Translations under genes and position numbers: made by a program
Notes under the pieces: model-generated
Seen by the model: only the letters and a program-made list of their open reading frames with translations
Databases searched by the model: none
What the model was told of the DNA's origin: nothing
Source: an uncultured Bordetella sp.
Lineage (GTDB): Bacteria > Pseudomonadota > Gammaproteobacteria > Burkholderiales > Burkholderiaceae_B
DNA: 13,801 bases
Reading direction: 5' to 3'
NCBI GenBank assembly: GCA_937881145.1
Contig: CALGFL010000480.1
Coordinates: 1-13,801 of the forward strand
Shown here: piece after piece, positions 7,019 through 13,801 of the stretch
How positions within the stretch are numbered: the stretch's first letter is position 1
How the letters are laid out: the number at the start of each line of letters is the position of its first letter

Positions 7019-7789
7019 TCAGGCGCCGTGGGCGGGCGCCAGGGAAATGCCGGGCCGCGAGGCCGAGCGCGAACCCGGCAGCGGCTCGATGCGGTCGGGG
7101 TGATAGGTGTGTACCAGCGACAGCTTCACGGCATCGCTGGCGTTGCGCTGGGCCGCGTGCAGCGTGAGGCAGTGGAAGAACACCGCGTCGCCGGGTTCGA
7201 GTTCGGGGCACACTGCCCGCGCGATCCACTCCTGGTTACCGGGCATGTCGGGCCGGAAGAATTTTTTCTCGTCGAACTGCTCGGCCGCAAAGCCCGCAGT
7301 GTGCGAACCCGGCAGGAAAAAGAGGCCGCCGTTGTCCGCGGTTTCGCGTCCCAGGGCCAGCCAGCACGACACCAGTTCGGGCGCGCTGAACGACCAATAG
7401 CGGATGTCCTGATGCCAGCCCGTGAGGCTGCCGTAGTCGGGGTGCTTGGTCATTACACAGTTGTGATGCACGATGGACAGGACCGGCGCCTGACCGAAAT
7501 AGGCGGACAGCCATTGCGCAATGCGCGGCGAAACGGCCCATTGCGCGAACAGCGGATCGCGGCCGTAGGCATCGAGCAAGCGGCGCGCGGTGTGTCCGCC
7601 GGCCGCCTGGCGCGAAGCGGGCGCGCCGGGGTAGCGCAGGTCGGCTTCGTATTCGATGGGCTCGATGGCCTGGTCCAGATGGCGCTGCGCGACCCCGCGC
7701 AGCGCCGACACCATGGCGGCATCGGCAAAGCCGCGCACCACCACGAAACCTTGCTCGCGCAGAGAATCGATCTGGCTGGCTTGCGTCAT
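7019..7789 (-). CDS. Phytanoyl-CoA dioxygenase (PhyH)-family Fe(II)/2-oxoglutarate enzyme
   Basis: This 256-residue protein has the PhyH double-stranded beta-helix pattern. N-terminal EQGFVVVRGF is typical of the fold. WHQDIRYWS supplies His126 and Asp128, the first two iron ligands; ADNGGLFFLPGSH is the conserved middle motif; and LHAAQRNAS gives distal His211. Eleven residues later, where the 2-oxoglutarate-binding Arg is expected, there is Lys222. The substrate is unknown, and the family hydroxylates many small molecules. The start is ATG 7789, preceded by a strong GGGAGGAT ribosome site. A longer reading to 7858 would run into the permease and adds only low-complexity residues. The ATG overlaps the permease stop as ATGA, so the two are probably translated together. 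The enzyme needs oxygen and sits just before an oxygen/redox sensor operon, but a functional link is only suggested. Confidence 0.85.
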   Translation of the reverse strand: MTQASQIDSLREQGFVVVRGFADAAMVSALRGVAQRHLDQAIEPIEYEADLRYPGAPASRQAAGGHTARRLLDAYGRDPLFAQWAVSPRIAQWLSAYFGQAPVLSIVHHNCVMTKHPDYGSLTGWHQDIRYWSFSAPELVSCWLALGRETADNGGLFFLPGSHTAGFAAEQFDEKKFFRPDMPGNQEWIARAVCPELEPGDAVFFHCLTLHAAQRNASDAVKLSLVHTYHPDRIEPLPGSRSASRPGISLAPAHGA

Positions 7790-8877
7790 GGGGATCCTCC
7801 CAGTCTGGCCTGTTCCGCCTCGCGCTCTTCGCGCACCGTGCGCACCCATTCGCGCCACACCGACACCAGTAGCGCCATCAGCACCGGCCCGACGAAAAGG
7901 CCCACGATGCCCAGCGTCTTCACGCCGCCCACCAGGCCGAAGAAAGTCGGCAGGAAAGGCAGCTTGACCGGTCCGCCCACCAGGCGCGGCCGCAAGGTCT
8001 TGTCGACGATGAAGAGTTCGATCGCGCCCCAGGCGAGCAGGCCGATGCCGGCCGCGACGTGATTCGATCCGATCAGATAGAGCGATACCAGCGTGAACGA
8101 GGTCGGCGCGCCGCCCGGCACGAGCGCCATCACGCCGGTGATCACGGCCAGGAGCACGTGCGCCGGCACGCCGGCGATCCAGTAAGCCATGCCCAGCACC
8201 ACGCCTTCGCCCAATGCGATCAGGCCCATGCCCGTGACGGTGGCGCCGACGGTGGCCGGCACCATGCGCGAAAAGCGCTGCCAGCGCGCGGGCAGGATGC
8301 GTTCGCCCAGCAGGTCGACCTGGACCAGGATCTTCTGGCCGTCCTTATAGATGAAGAACAGCGTGAGCAGCATGAAGAAGAGCGCCAGGATCAACCGCGC
8401 CGCGTTGCCGGCGAAGCCCAGCACCATGCGATAGATGTTGCCGATGTGCTCGCCGCTGACGAGCTGCACCAGGTCGCCCAGCGCGTGCGGCTGGCCCAGA
8501 TAGGTGTTCCAGTACGAGGCGAGCTTCTCGCCCACCATCGGAATGGCGGGCATCCAGACCGGCACCGCGGCGCCGTAGCGATTGGTCGCCAGCATCCAGG
8601 TAAAGAGATGGCTGACTTCGCGAAAGGCATAGACCGAGGCCAGCGACAAAGGCACCACCAGCACCAGCAGCACCAGCAGCAACGCGATGACGGCGCCGAT
8701 GGTCGTGTTCTGGTTGCAGCGAGCCAGAAGGCGCCGATAGAACGGCCAGCTGGCCAGGCCGATGACCAGCGCCGCCAGCGCCGGCACCAGGAAATCGCTC
8801 AGGAAGTACGCCCCCGCCAGAAGCACCAGCAACAACAGCCAGCGGGCGATCAAAGAAGCGGGCAAGACAGGCGGCAT
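7786..8877 (-). CDS. AI-2E/PerM-family (UPF0118) inner-membrane transporter
   Basis: This 363-residue integral membrane protein has the AI-2E/PerM layout. Two helices lie at the N-terminus (IARWLLLLVLLAGAYFLSDF, then VPALAALVIGLASW), a third at about 58-80, then a large polar segment with amphipathic stretches, and four or five helices from about residue 160. ALFFMLLTLFFIYKDG and VMALVPGGAPTSF sit where this family has its conserved motifs; most members read VPxxGP at the latter. Members have been linked to export of autoinducer-2, to ion antiport and to other roles, so the substrate here is unknown. The start is ATG 8877. A TTG at 8928 would extend the frame, but it falls within the predicted promoter. 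It heads the likely four-gene unit with the dioxygenase and regBA. Confidence 0.85.
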   Translation of the reverse strand: MPPVLPASLIARWLLLLVLLAGAYFLSDFLVPALAALVIGLASWPFYRRLLARCNQNTTIGAVIALLLVLLVLVVPLSLASVYAFREVSHLFTWMLATNRYGAAVPVWMPAIPMVGEKLASYWNTYLGQPHALGDLVQLVSGEHIGNIYRMVLGFAGNAARLILALFFMLLTLFFIYKDGQKILVQVDLLGERILPARWQRFSRMVPATVGATVTGMGLIALGEGVVLGMAYWIAGVPAHVLLAVITGVMALVPGGAPTSFTLVSLYLIGSNHVAAGIGLLAWGAIELFIVDKTLRPRLVGGPVKLPFLPTFFGLVGGVKTLGIVGLFVGPVLMALLVSVWREWVRTVREEREAEQARLGGSP

Positions 8878-8899
8878 AGGGGCAGACAGCAAAGAGGCC

Positions 8900-8916
8900 G
8901 GCGGAAAAATTCCGCC
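8900..8916. promoter_or_regulatory. Perfect inverted repeat in the permease leader
   Basis: GGCGGAA and TTCCGCC (7-base arms, AAA between) lie just downstream of the predicted start point near 8920 and before the permease ATG. This suits an operator or a leader hairpin. With one bulged base the arms extend outwards (CCG/CGG). No cognate factor is recognised. Confidence 0.4.
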
Positions 8917-8926
8917 CGGACTGAGC

Positions 8927-8956
8927 AATATACGAGTTTTGGTCGCGCCGCGTCAG
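8927..8956 (-). promoter_or_regulatory. Predicted promoter of the permease-dioxygenase-regBA unit
   Basis: On the minus strand -35 CTGACG (8956-8951), an 18-base spacer and -10 TATATT (8932-8927) give four and five consensus matches. The predicted start near 8920 leaves a leader of about 43 bases before ATG 8877. The -35 hexamer lies inside the hairpin that follows the LysR gene. Confidence 0.45.
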
Positions 8957-8973
8957 GCCGGGCCTGACGCGGC
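8947..8973 (-). terminator. GC-rich hairpin at the end of the LysR gene
   Basis: GCCGCGTCAGGCC (8947-8959) and GGCCTGACGCGGC (8961-8973) are perfect 13-base arms around one base; a few inner bases must open to form the loop. The hairpin begins at the last base of the LysR TAG stop. No T-run follows on either strand, so intrinsic termination may be weak or need other factors. It could instead protect the 3' end or act on DNA near the next promoter. Confidence 0.5.
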
Positions 8974-10004
8974 TACACCAGGACTTCCGGCGGATCCACC
9001 GGCACGCGCTGGCGCGTGGCTTCCTGGGCCTGGGGGCTGATGCGGGCGCCCTGCGCCATGAGCCGCTTGCATTCGAGCATGGTCGGATCGTTCTCGTCGC
9101 GCCCGCTGAGCAGCGGGCAGCAGGCGAAGAGTTCGGCCAGCCAGTCGGAAAACGCGCGGATCTTGGGCGAGAGCTGGCGGTTCTGCAGATAGAGCAGCGA
9201 AATGGGCACCGCCGCGGGCCGGTATTCGGCCAGCACCTCGACCAGCTCGCCCTTTTGTATGTGCGGCAGCGCCGCGAAGCGCCCCGTCTGGATGATGCCG
9301 AAACCCTGCACGCCGCAGGCCAGATGGGCCGACCATTCGTTGACCGAAACGATGCCCGGCGGATCGACGTGCCGCAGCTCCCCGTCGACGAGGAAATCCC
9401 AGCCGTGATTGCGCCCCGGGCCCAGGAAGTAATGCACGGCCTGGTGCCGCTGCAGGTCGTCGATGGTGCGCGGCACGCCGTGACGCTCCAGATAGGCGGG
9501 CGAGGCGCAAGTGATGCGCTCGATGGCGCCGATGCGGCGCGCCACCAGGCTGGAATCTTCGAGTTCGCCGATGCGGATCACGCAATCGATCGCGTCTTGC
9601 ACCAGATCCACCTTGCGGTCCGACAGGCCGATGGCCAGCTCGATGTCGGGGTAGCGCTTATGAAAATCGCTCAGCGCGGGAATGAGCAGCAGCGTGCCGA
9701 TGCTGGGTTTGACGTCGATGCGCAAGCGCCCCTGCGGATGCGCCGACACGTCCTGCAGATAGGACTCGGTCTCCTCGACCTCGGCCAGGATGCGCACGCT
9801 GTGCTTGTAATAGGCCGCGCCGTCGGGAGTGAGGCTAAGCCGCCGCGTGGTGCGGTTGAGCAGGCGCACGCCCAGGTGCTTTTCGAGATTCTGGATGATG
9901 GTGGTGACGGTGGTGCGCGGCAGCACCAGCGCGTCGGCGGCGCGGGTGAAGCTGTTGGCCTCCACGACCCGGGCGAAGACCTGCATGGCTTGAAAGCGGT
10001 CCAT
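8973..10004 (-). CDS. LysR-type transcriptional regulator, divergent from an RND efflux operon
   Basis: The 343-residue protein has an N-terminal winged helix-turn-helix at about residues 1-60 (MDRFQAMQVFARVVEANSFT, RTTVTTIIQNLEKHLGVRLL, NRTTRRLSLTPDG). An effector-binding domain follows, from about 90 to 299. The sequence resembles the CrgA/DmlR-like branch of the family rather than a clear MexT. The start is ATG 10004, preceded by AGGAA; the frame could extend 18 codons further up but lacks a better site. The last 44 residues (300-343), rich in Gln, Arg and Pro, extend beyond the usual LysR length of about 300 and I recognise nothing in them. Divergent placement next to the efflux genes suggests it controls them and itself. 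The inducer is unknown. Confidence 0.88.
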   Translation of the reverse strand: MDRFQAMQVFARVVEANSFTRAADALVLPRTTVTTIIQNLEKHLGVRLLNRTTRRLSLTPDGAAYYKHSVRILAEVEETESYLQDVSAHPQGRLRIDVKPSIGTLLLIPALSDFHKRYPDIELAIGLSDRKVDLVQDAIDCVIRIGELEDSSLVARRIGAIERITCASPAYLERHGVPRTIDDLQRHQAVHYFLGPGRNHGWDFLVDGELRHVDPPGIVSVNEWSAHLACGVQGFGIIQTGRFAALPHIQKGELVEVLAEYRPAAVPISLLYLQNRQLSPKIRAFSDWLAELFACCPLLSGRDENDPTMLECKRLMAQGARISPQAQEATRQRVPVDPPEVLV

Positions 10005-10035
10005 GGCGTTTCCTGGCAAGAGCGGTATGGACGAA

Positions 10036-10065
10036 AGCATAAACCATAAATCGACCAATTGTTAG
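10036..10065 (-). promoter_or_regulatory. Possible promoter of the LysR gene
   Basis: On the minus strand -35 CTAACA (10065-10060), an 18-base spacer and -10 TATGCT (10041-10036) each match four of six consensus bases, about 30 bases before the start codon. The LysR-type repeat at 10041-10068 covers it, as expected for autoregulation. Confidence 0.35.
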
Positions 10066-10068
10066 TTT
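10041..10068. promoter_or_regulatory. Candidate LysR-regulator binding site
   Basis: AAACCATAAAT (10041-10051) and ATTGTTAGTTT (10058-10068) are imperfect inverted arms (8 of 11 pairs) around CGACCA. The AT-rich, interrupted, dyad form and the position between divergent genes are usual for LysR-family sites. It contains ATCGAC (10050-10055), complementary to the GTCGAT core I recall for MexT boxes, but the flanks do not fit that consensus. Confidence 0.35.
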
Positions 10069-10099
10069 TTACCGACTAGTGTTGCCGAAAACGGGGCAT

Positions 10100-10141
10100 T
10101 TATCCCGTCACGGAAAACACTCAGAATTCGGGTTATCCCGT
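10100..10141. repeat. Two direct copies of TTATCCCGT in the efflux promoter region
   Basis: TTATCCCGT occurs at 10100-10108 and 10133-10141, 33 bases apart or about three helical turns, so both lie on the same face of the DNA. Each copy also forms a small CGGG/CCCG dyad with upstream bases (10092-10107 and 10129-10140). They could be regulator contacts for the adaptor gene. I see no convincing -35/-10 pair for that gene in 10005-10255. Confidence 0.3.
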
Positions 10142-10151
10142 GGAACCCACC

Positions 10152-10169
10152 TCGCCGCTCCTGCGGCGA
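10152..10169 (+). other. Leader hairpin upstream of the efflux adaptor gene
   Basis: TCGCCGC and GCGGCGA pair perfectly around TCCT. No T-run follows directly. A weaker GGCC/GGCC stem at 10209-10221 is followed 9 bases later by six T residues (10231-10236), shortly before the ribosome site. Together they might allow attenuation, but the support is only structural. Confidence 0.25.
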
Positions 10170-10255
10170 CGTCTCGCGTGGCGGCAGATTCGGCCTCCCG
10201 CGCCCGCCGGCCATTTCGGCCTGATTCTCATTTTTTGCTTTCCCAAGGAAACGTC

Positions 10256-11410
10256 ATGACGATTTCTCGACCCCGCGCTTTTCGCTTTTCGGCCCTGGCC
10301 CTGGCCGTCGTGCTGGCCGCGGCGGGCGGCTATGCGGTCTTCGGCCCCGGCGCGCAGACGCCCGCCCACGCCCGGCAAACCGCGTCCGCCGCCCCTGTCG
10401 ACGTAGCCCCGGTCATCAACCGCCCCATCGTCGACTGGCAGCGCTATTCGGGCCGGCTCGAAGCCATCGACCGGGTCGATATCCGCCCCCTGGTATCGGG
10501 CACGCTGACCCAGGTGCACTTCAAGGACGGCGCGCTGGTCAAGAAGGGGGACCTGCTCTTCACCATCGACCCGCGCCCCTACGAAGCGCAAGTCGAGCGC
10601 GCCGAAGCCAGCGCCGCCTACACCGCGGCCGACCTGGCCCGGGCCAAGCGGCTGCTGGCTGAAAATGCCATCGCGCGCCGCGATTACGACCAGAAAGAGA
10701 GCGATGCCCGCGCCGCGGCGGCCGCTCTCAAGACGGCCCGCATCAACCTGGGCTACACGCGCATCGTCGCGCCCATCGACGGGCGGGTCTCGCGCGCCGA
10801 GGTCACGCAAGGCAATGTGGTGTCGGCCGGCGCTTCGTCCGCCGTGTTGACCACCATCGTGTCGGTGGCCCGCATGTACGCCTCGTTCAACGTGGACGAG
10901 CAGACCTTCCTGCGCTACGTGGATCGCAGCCGCGCGCAGGGCGCCCCCGTCCCGGTGCAGATGGGCCTGGCCGACGAAGAAGGCTATCCGCGCGAAGGCG
11001 TGGTGGCGTCGGTGGACAACCGGCTCGATCCCACGTCGGGCACGATCCGCGTGCGCGCCGTGTTCGACAACCGCGACGGCCTGATGCTGCCGGGCCTGTA
11101 CGCCCGGGTGCGCCTGGGCGGCAGCGCGCCGCACGATGCCGTGCTGGTCGACGAAAAAGCCATCGGCACCGACCAGGACAAGCGCTATGTGCTGGTGCTG
11201 GACAAGGCCAATCACGCCGATTACCGCGCCGTGCAGTTGGGCGCCAGCGTCGGCACGCTGCGCGTGGTGACGCACGGCCTGGCGGCCGGCGAGCGCATCA
11301 TCGTCGGCGGCCTGCAGCGCGTGCGTCCCGGCGACGTCGTCGCGCCCAACCTCGTGTCCATGGACGGCCAGGCCGCCCCCATCCAGACCGCTTCGGCAGG
11401 CCAGAACTAA
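10256..11410 (+). CDS. RND efflux membrane-fusion (adaptor) protein, MexE-like
   Basis: This 384-residue periplasmic adaptor joins an inner-membrane RND pump to an outer-membrane channel. It starts at ATG 10256, with AAGGAA 6 bases upstream. The N-terminus is a signal or anchor helix (residues 8-30) without a lipobox cysteine, so it is probably not lipidated. The order is typical. The first half of the lipoyl domain contains RLEAIDRVDIRPLVSGTL and FKDGALVKKGDLLFTIDPRP. An alpha-hairpin follows (about 115-165, RAKRLLAENAIARRDYDQ). The second lipoyl half is LGYTRIVAPIDGRVSRAEV, and beta-barrel and membrane-proximal domains follow (DNRLDPTSGTIRVRAVF, LMLPGLYARVRL). The family match is best with MexE/BpeE-type adaptors. 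The pump gene follows after 12 bases. Substrates, probably antimicrobials or other toxic organics, cannot be read from the sequence. Confidence 0.92.
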   Translation: MTISRPRAFRFSALALAVVLAAAGGYAVFGPGAQTPAHARQTASAAPVDVAPVINRPIVDWQRYSGRLEAIDRVDIRPLVSGTLTQVHFKDGALVKKGDLLFTIDPRPYEAQVERAEASAAYTAADLARAKRLLAENAIARRDYDQKESDARAAAAALKTARINLGYTRIVAPIDGRVSRAEVTQGNVVSAGASSAVLTTIVSVARMYASFNVDEQTFLRYVDRSRAQGAPVPVQMGLADEEGYPREGVVASVDNRLDPTSGTIRVRAVFDNRDGLMLPGLYARVRLGGSAPHDAVLVDEKAIGTDQDKRYVLVLDKANHADYRAVQLGASVGTLRVVTHGLAAGERIIVGGLQRVRPGDVVAPNLVSMDGQAAPIQTASAGQN

Positions 11411-11422
11411 GAACACACACCC

Positions 11423-13801
11423 ATGAATATCTCCAAGTTCTTCATCGATCGGCCCATCTTCGCGGGCGTGCTGTCGGTGCTGGTGCTGCTGGGAGGCCTG
11501 TTGGCCATGTTCCAGCTGCCCATCTCCGAATATCCGGAAGTCGTGCCGCCCTCGGTGGTGGTGCGGGCCCAATACCCCGGCGCGAACCCCAAGGTCATCG
11601 CCGAAACCGTGGCCTCGCCGCTGGAGCAGTCCATCAACGGCGTCGAGGACATGCTCTACATGCAGTCGCAGGCCAACAGCGACGGCTCTTTCGCGCTGAC
11701 GGTCTTCTTCCGCCTGGGCACTGATCCGGACAAGGCCCAGCAGCTTGTGCAGAACCGCGTCTCGCAAGCCCTGCCGCGCCTGCCCGAAGACGTGCAGCGC
11801 CTGGGCGTGACCACGGTCAAGAGTTCGCCCACGCTGACGCTGGTGGTGCACCTGATCTCGCCCGACAACCGCTACGACGCGACCTACCTGCGCAACTATG
11901 CGGTGCTCAACGTGAAAGACCGGCTGGCGCGCCTGAACGGCGTGGGCGAGGTTCAGGTCTGGGGCGCGGGCGACTACGCCATGCGCGTCTGGCTCGATCC
12001 CAACCGGGTCGCCCAGCGCGGCCTGACGGCCATGGACGTGGTCAACGCCATCCGCGAGCAGAACGTCCAGGTGGCCGCCGGCATCATCGGTGCATCGCCC
12101 ACCCAGGGCGACGTGCCCATGCAGTTCTCGGTGAACGCGCGCGGCCGCCTGACGACCGCGGAGGAATTCGGCCGCATCATTCTCAAGACCGCGCCCGACG
12201 GCGCGGTGACGCGCCTGTCCGACGTGGCCCGCATCAAACTCGACGCCCAGGACTACGCGCTGCGCTCGCTGCTGAACAACAAGCAGGCGGTGGCCATGGG
12301 CATCATGCAGGCGCCGGGCTCGAACGCGCTGCAGGTGTCGAGCCAGGTGCGCGAAACCATGGCCGAGCTGTCCAAGGACTTCCCGCCTTCGGTGCAATAC
12401 CGCATCGAATACGATCCGACGCAATTCGTGCGCGCCAGCATCGAAGCCGTCGTGCATACGCTGCTGGAGGCCATCGCGCTGGTGGTGCTGGTGGTGATCG
12501 TGTTCCTGCAGACCTGGCGCGCCTCGGTCATTCCGCTCCTGGCCGTGCCGATCTCCATCATCGGCACGTTCTCGCTGCTGCTGCTCTTTGGCTATTCCAT
12601 CAATGCGCTGTCGCTGTTCGGCATGGTGCTGGCCATCGGCATCGTGGTCGACGACGCCATCGTGGTGGTGGAAAACGTCGAGCGCAATATCGAGGCCGGA
12701 CTGTCGCCGCGCGAGGCCACCTACCGCGCCATGCGCGAAGTGAGCGGCCCCATCATCGCCATCGCGCTGACCCTGTGCGCGGTGTTCGTGCCGCTGGCCT
12801 TCATGACCGGCCTGTCGGGCCAGTTCTACAAGCAGTTCGCGGTGACCATCGCCATCTCGACGGTGATCTCGGCCTTCAATTCGCTGACGCTTTCGCCGGC
12901 CATGTCGGCCCTGCTGCTCAAGCCGCACAGCGAGCAGACCGACTGGCTGTCGCGCGCCATGCACAAGGTGCTGGGCCCCTTCTTTCACCTGTTCAACCGC
13001 GGCTTTGGCCGCGCCTCCGAGCGCTACGCCGACGGCGTGGGCGGCGTGCTGCGCCGCAAGGGCTCGTCGATGCTGGTATACGCCGTGCTGCTGGCGCTGA
13101 CCGCGGGCGTGGCCTACATCCTGCCCGGCGGCTTCATTCCCGCACAGGACAAGCAATACCTGGTGGCCTTCGCCCAGCTGCCCAACGGCGCCTCGCTCGA
13201 CCGCACCGACGCGGTGATCCGGCGCATGAGCGACATCGCCCTGCACGAGCCCGGCGTGAAAAGCGCCATCGCTTTCCCCGGCCTGTCGATCAACGGTTTC
13301 ACCAACAGTTCGAGCGCAGGCATCGTGTTCGTGTCGCTGGACGACTTCGACAAGCGCCGGGGCGCCGCCCTGTCGGCCAACGCCATCGCCATGCACCTGA
13401 ACCAGAAGTTCGCGGCCATCAAGGATTCGATCGTGGCCGTATTCCCGCCCCCGCCCATCCTGGGCCTGGGCACGCTGGGCGGCTTCAAGCTGCAGATCGA
13501 GGACCGCGGCGCGCAAGGCTATGCCGCGCTGGACAAGGCCACGCAAGCCTTCATCGCCAAAGCCCGGCAGACGCCCGAGCTGGGGCCCACGTTCTCGAAC
13601 TACCAGGTCAACGTGCCGCAGATCGACGTGGACCTGGACCGCGTCAAGGCCAAGCAGCTGGGCGTGCCGGTGACCGATGTGTTCGACACCATGCAGGTCT
13701 ATCTGGGCTCGGTGTACGTGAACGACTTCAACCGCTTCGGCCGCGTCTTCCAGGTGCGCGCCCAGGCCGATGCGCCGTTCCGCTCGCACCCCGACGACAT
13801 C
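11423..13801 (+). CDS. RND efflux pump (HAE-1 family, MexF-like), 3' end cut off
   Basis: The first 793 codons of an inner-membrane proton/drug antiporter are present; full length in the family is about 1050. It begins MNISKFFIDRPIFAGVLSVLV, the standard first helix. The porter domain includes LPISEYPEVVPPSVVV and YPGANPKVIAETVASPLEQ, and LLNNKQAVAMGIMQAPGSNAL precedes the second membrane block. Proton-relay Asp410 and Asp411 lie in GIVVDDAIVVVENVERN, and GGFIPAQDKQYL opens the second porter half. The relay Lys and Thr expected near residues 940-980 are outside the window. The alignment I recall is closest to MexF. ATG 11423 lies 12 bases after the adaptor stop and has little Shine-Dalgarno character, so translation may depend on coupling. 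An outer-membrane factor gene would be expected further right. Confidence 0.93.
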   Translation, partial: MNISKFFIDRPIFAGVLSVLVLLGGLLAMFQLPISEYPEVVPPSVVVRAQYPGANPKVIAETVASPLEQSINGVEDMLYMQSQANSDGSFALTVFFRLGTDPDKAQQLVQNRVSQALPRLPEDVQRLGVTTVKSSPTLTLVVHLISPDNRYDATYLRNYAVLNVKDRLARLNGVGEVQVWGAGDYAMRVWLDPNRVAQRGLTAMDVVNAIREQNVQVAAGIIGASPTQGDVPMQFSVNARGRLTTAEEFGRIILKTAPDGAVTRLSDVARIKLDAQDYALRSLLNNKQAVAMGIMQAPGSNALQVSSQVRETMAELSKDFPPSVQYRIEYDPTQFVRASIEAVVHTLLEAIALVVLVVIVFLQTWRASVIPLLAVPISIIGTFSLLLLFGYSINALSLFGMVLAIGIVVDDAIVVVENVERNIEAGLSPREATYRAMREVSGPIIAIALTLCAVFVPLAFMTGLSGQFYKQFAVTIAISTVISAFNSLTLSPAMSALLLKPHSEQTDWLSRAMHKVLGPFFHLFNRGFGRASERYADGVGGVLRRKGSSMLVYAVLLALTAGVAYILPGGFIPAQDKQYLVAFAQLPNGASLDRTDAVIRRMSDIALHEPGVKSAIAFPGLSINGFTNSSSAGIVFVSLDDFDKRRGAALSANAIAMHLNQKFAAIKDSIVAVFPPPPILGLGTLGGFKLQIEDRGAQGYAALDKATQAFIAKARQTPELGPTFSNYQVNVPQIDVDLDRVKAKQLGVPVTDVFDTMQVYLGSVYVNDFNRFGRVFQVRAQADAPFRSHPDDI

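Noticed and set aside
8878-8928. TTG start at 8928 for the permease
   Set aside because: It would lie within the predicted -10 element and add 17 residues unlike the family N-terminus. ATG 8877 begins just before the first helix.
10133-13789. Very long open frame (1218 codons) on the minus strand across the efflux genes
   Set aside because: It is antisense to two clear RND genes. Its product is an Arg/His/Gln/Gly-rich string without any fold, as expected where codon bias of a GC-rich gene removes stops from the opposite strand.

Overview
The window is GC-rich, densely packed bacterial chromosome. Protein sequences and gene order point to a betaproteobacterium of the Alcaligenaceae (Bordetella/Achromobacter type). 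This is inferred from similarity to proteins I recall, not from a search. I see no rRNA, tRNA, CRISPR array, insertion sequence or attachment site.

Layout: ten of the twelve genes are on the minus strand. Read in the direction of transcription they are a LysR-type regulator (10004-8973), an AI-2E/PerM-family permease (8877-7786), a phytanoyl-CoA-dioxygenase-like enzyme (7789-7019), a RegB/PrrB/RoxS redox sensor kinase (7008-5758), its RegA/PrrA/RoxR response regulator (5761-5207), the cytochrome bo3 quinol oxidase operon cyoABCD (4961-1101), a strong terminator (1031-1065), and the 5' part of a Tat-exported AcpA-type acid phosphatase that runs off the left edge. On the plus strand, divergent from the LysR gene, an RND efflux operon begins with a MexE-like adaptor (10256-11410) followed by a MexF-like pump (11423 to the right edge, truncated).

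How the parts may work together: permease, dioxygenase, regB and regA are tightly packed (4-bp overlap, 10-bp gap, 4-bp overlap) and look like one transcript. Between regA and cyoA lies a 245-bp control region with a good sigma-70-type promoter. It is flanked by two near-identical 15-bp inverted repeats that fit the RegA/RegR-type box, and an 11+11-bp interrupted palindrome lies over the -10 element and start point. A redox two-component system therefore probably controls the adjacent terminal oxidase directly.

The most unusual observation is in CyoB. The gene is intact and collinear with the E. coli protein, down to residue numbering at His284. However, the nearly invariant active-site stretch after that histidine (PEVY, with the proton-gating Glu286 and the His-crosslinked Tyr288) is replaced by the polar stretch NTETHKVQ. 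All metal-ligand histidines remain. This is not a simple frameshift, because no other frame restores the motif. It would predict an inactive or catalytically altered oxidase, or a sequence error, and deserves checking first.
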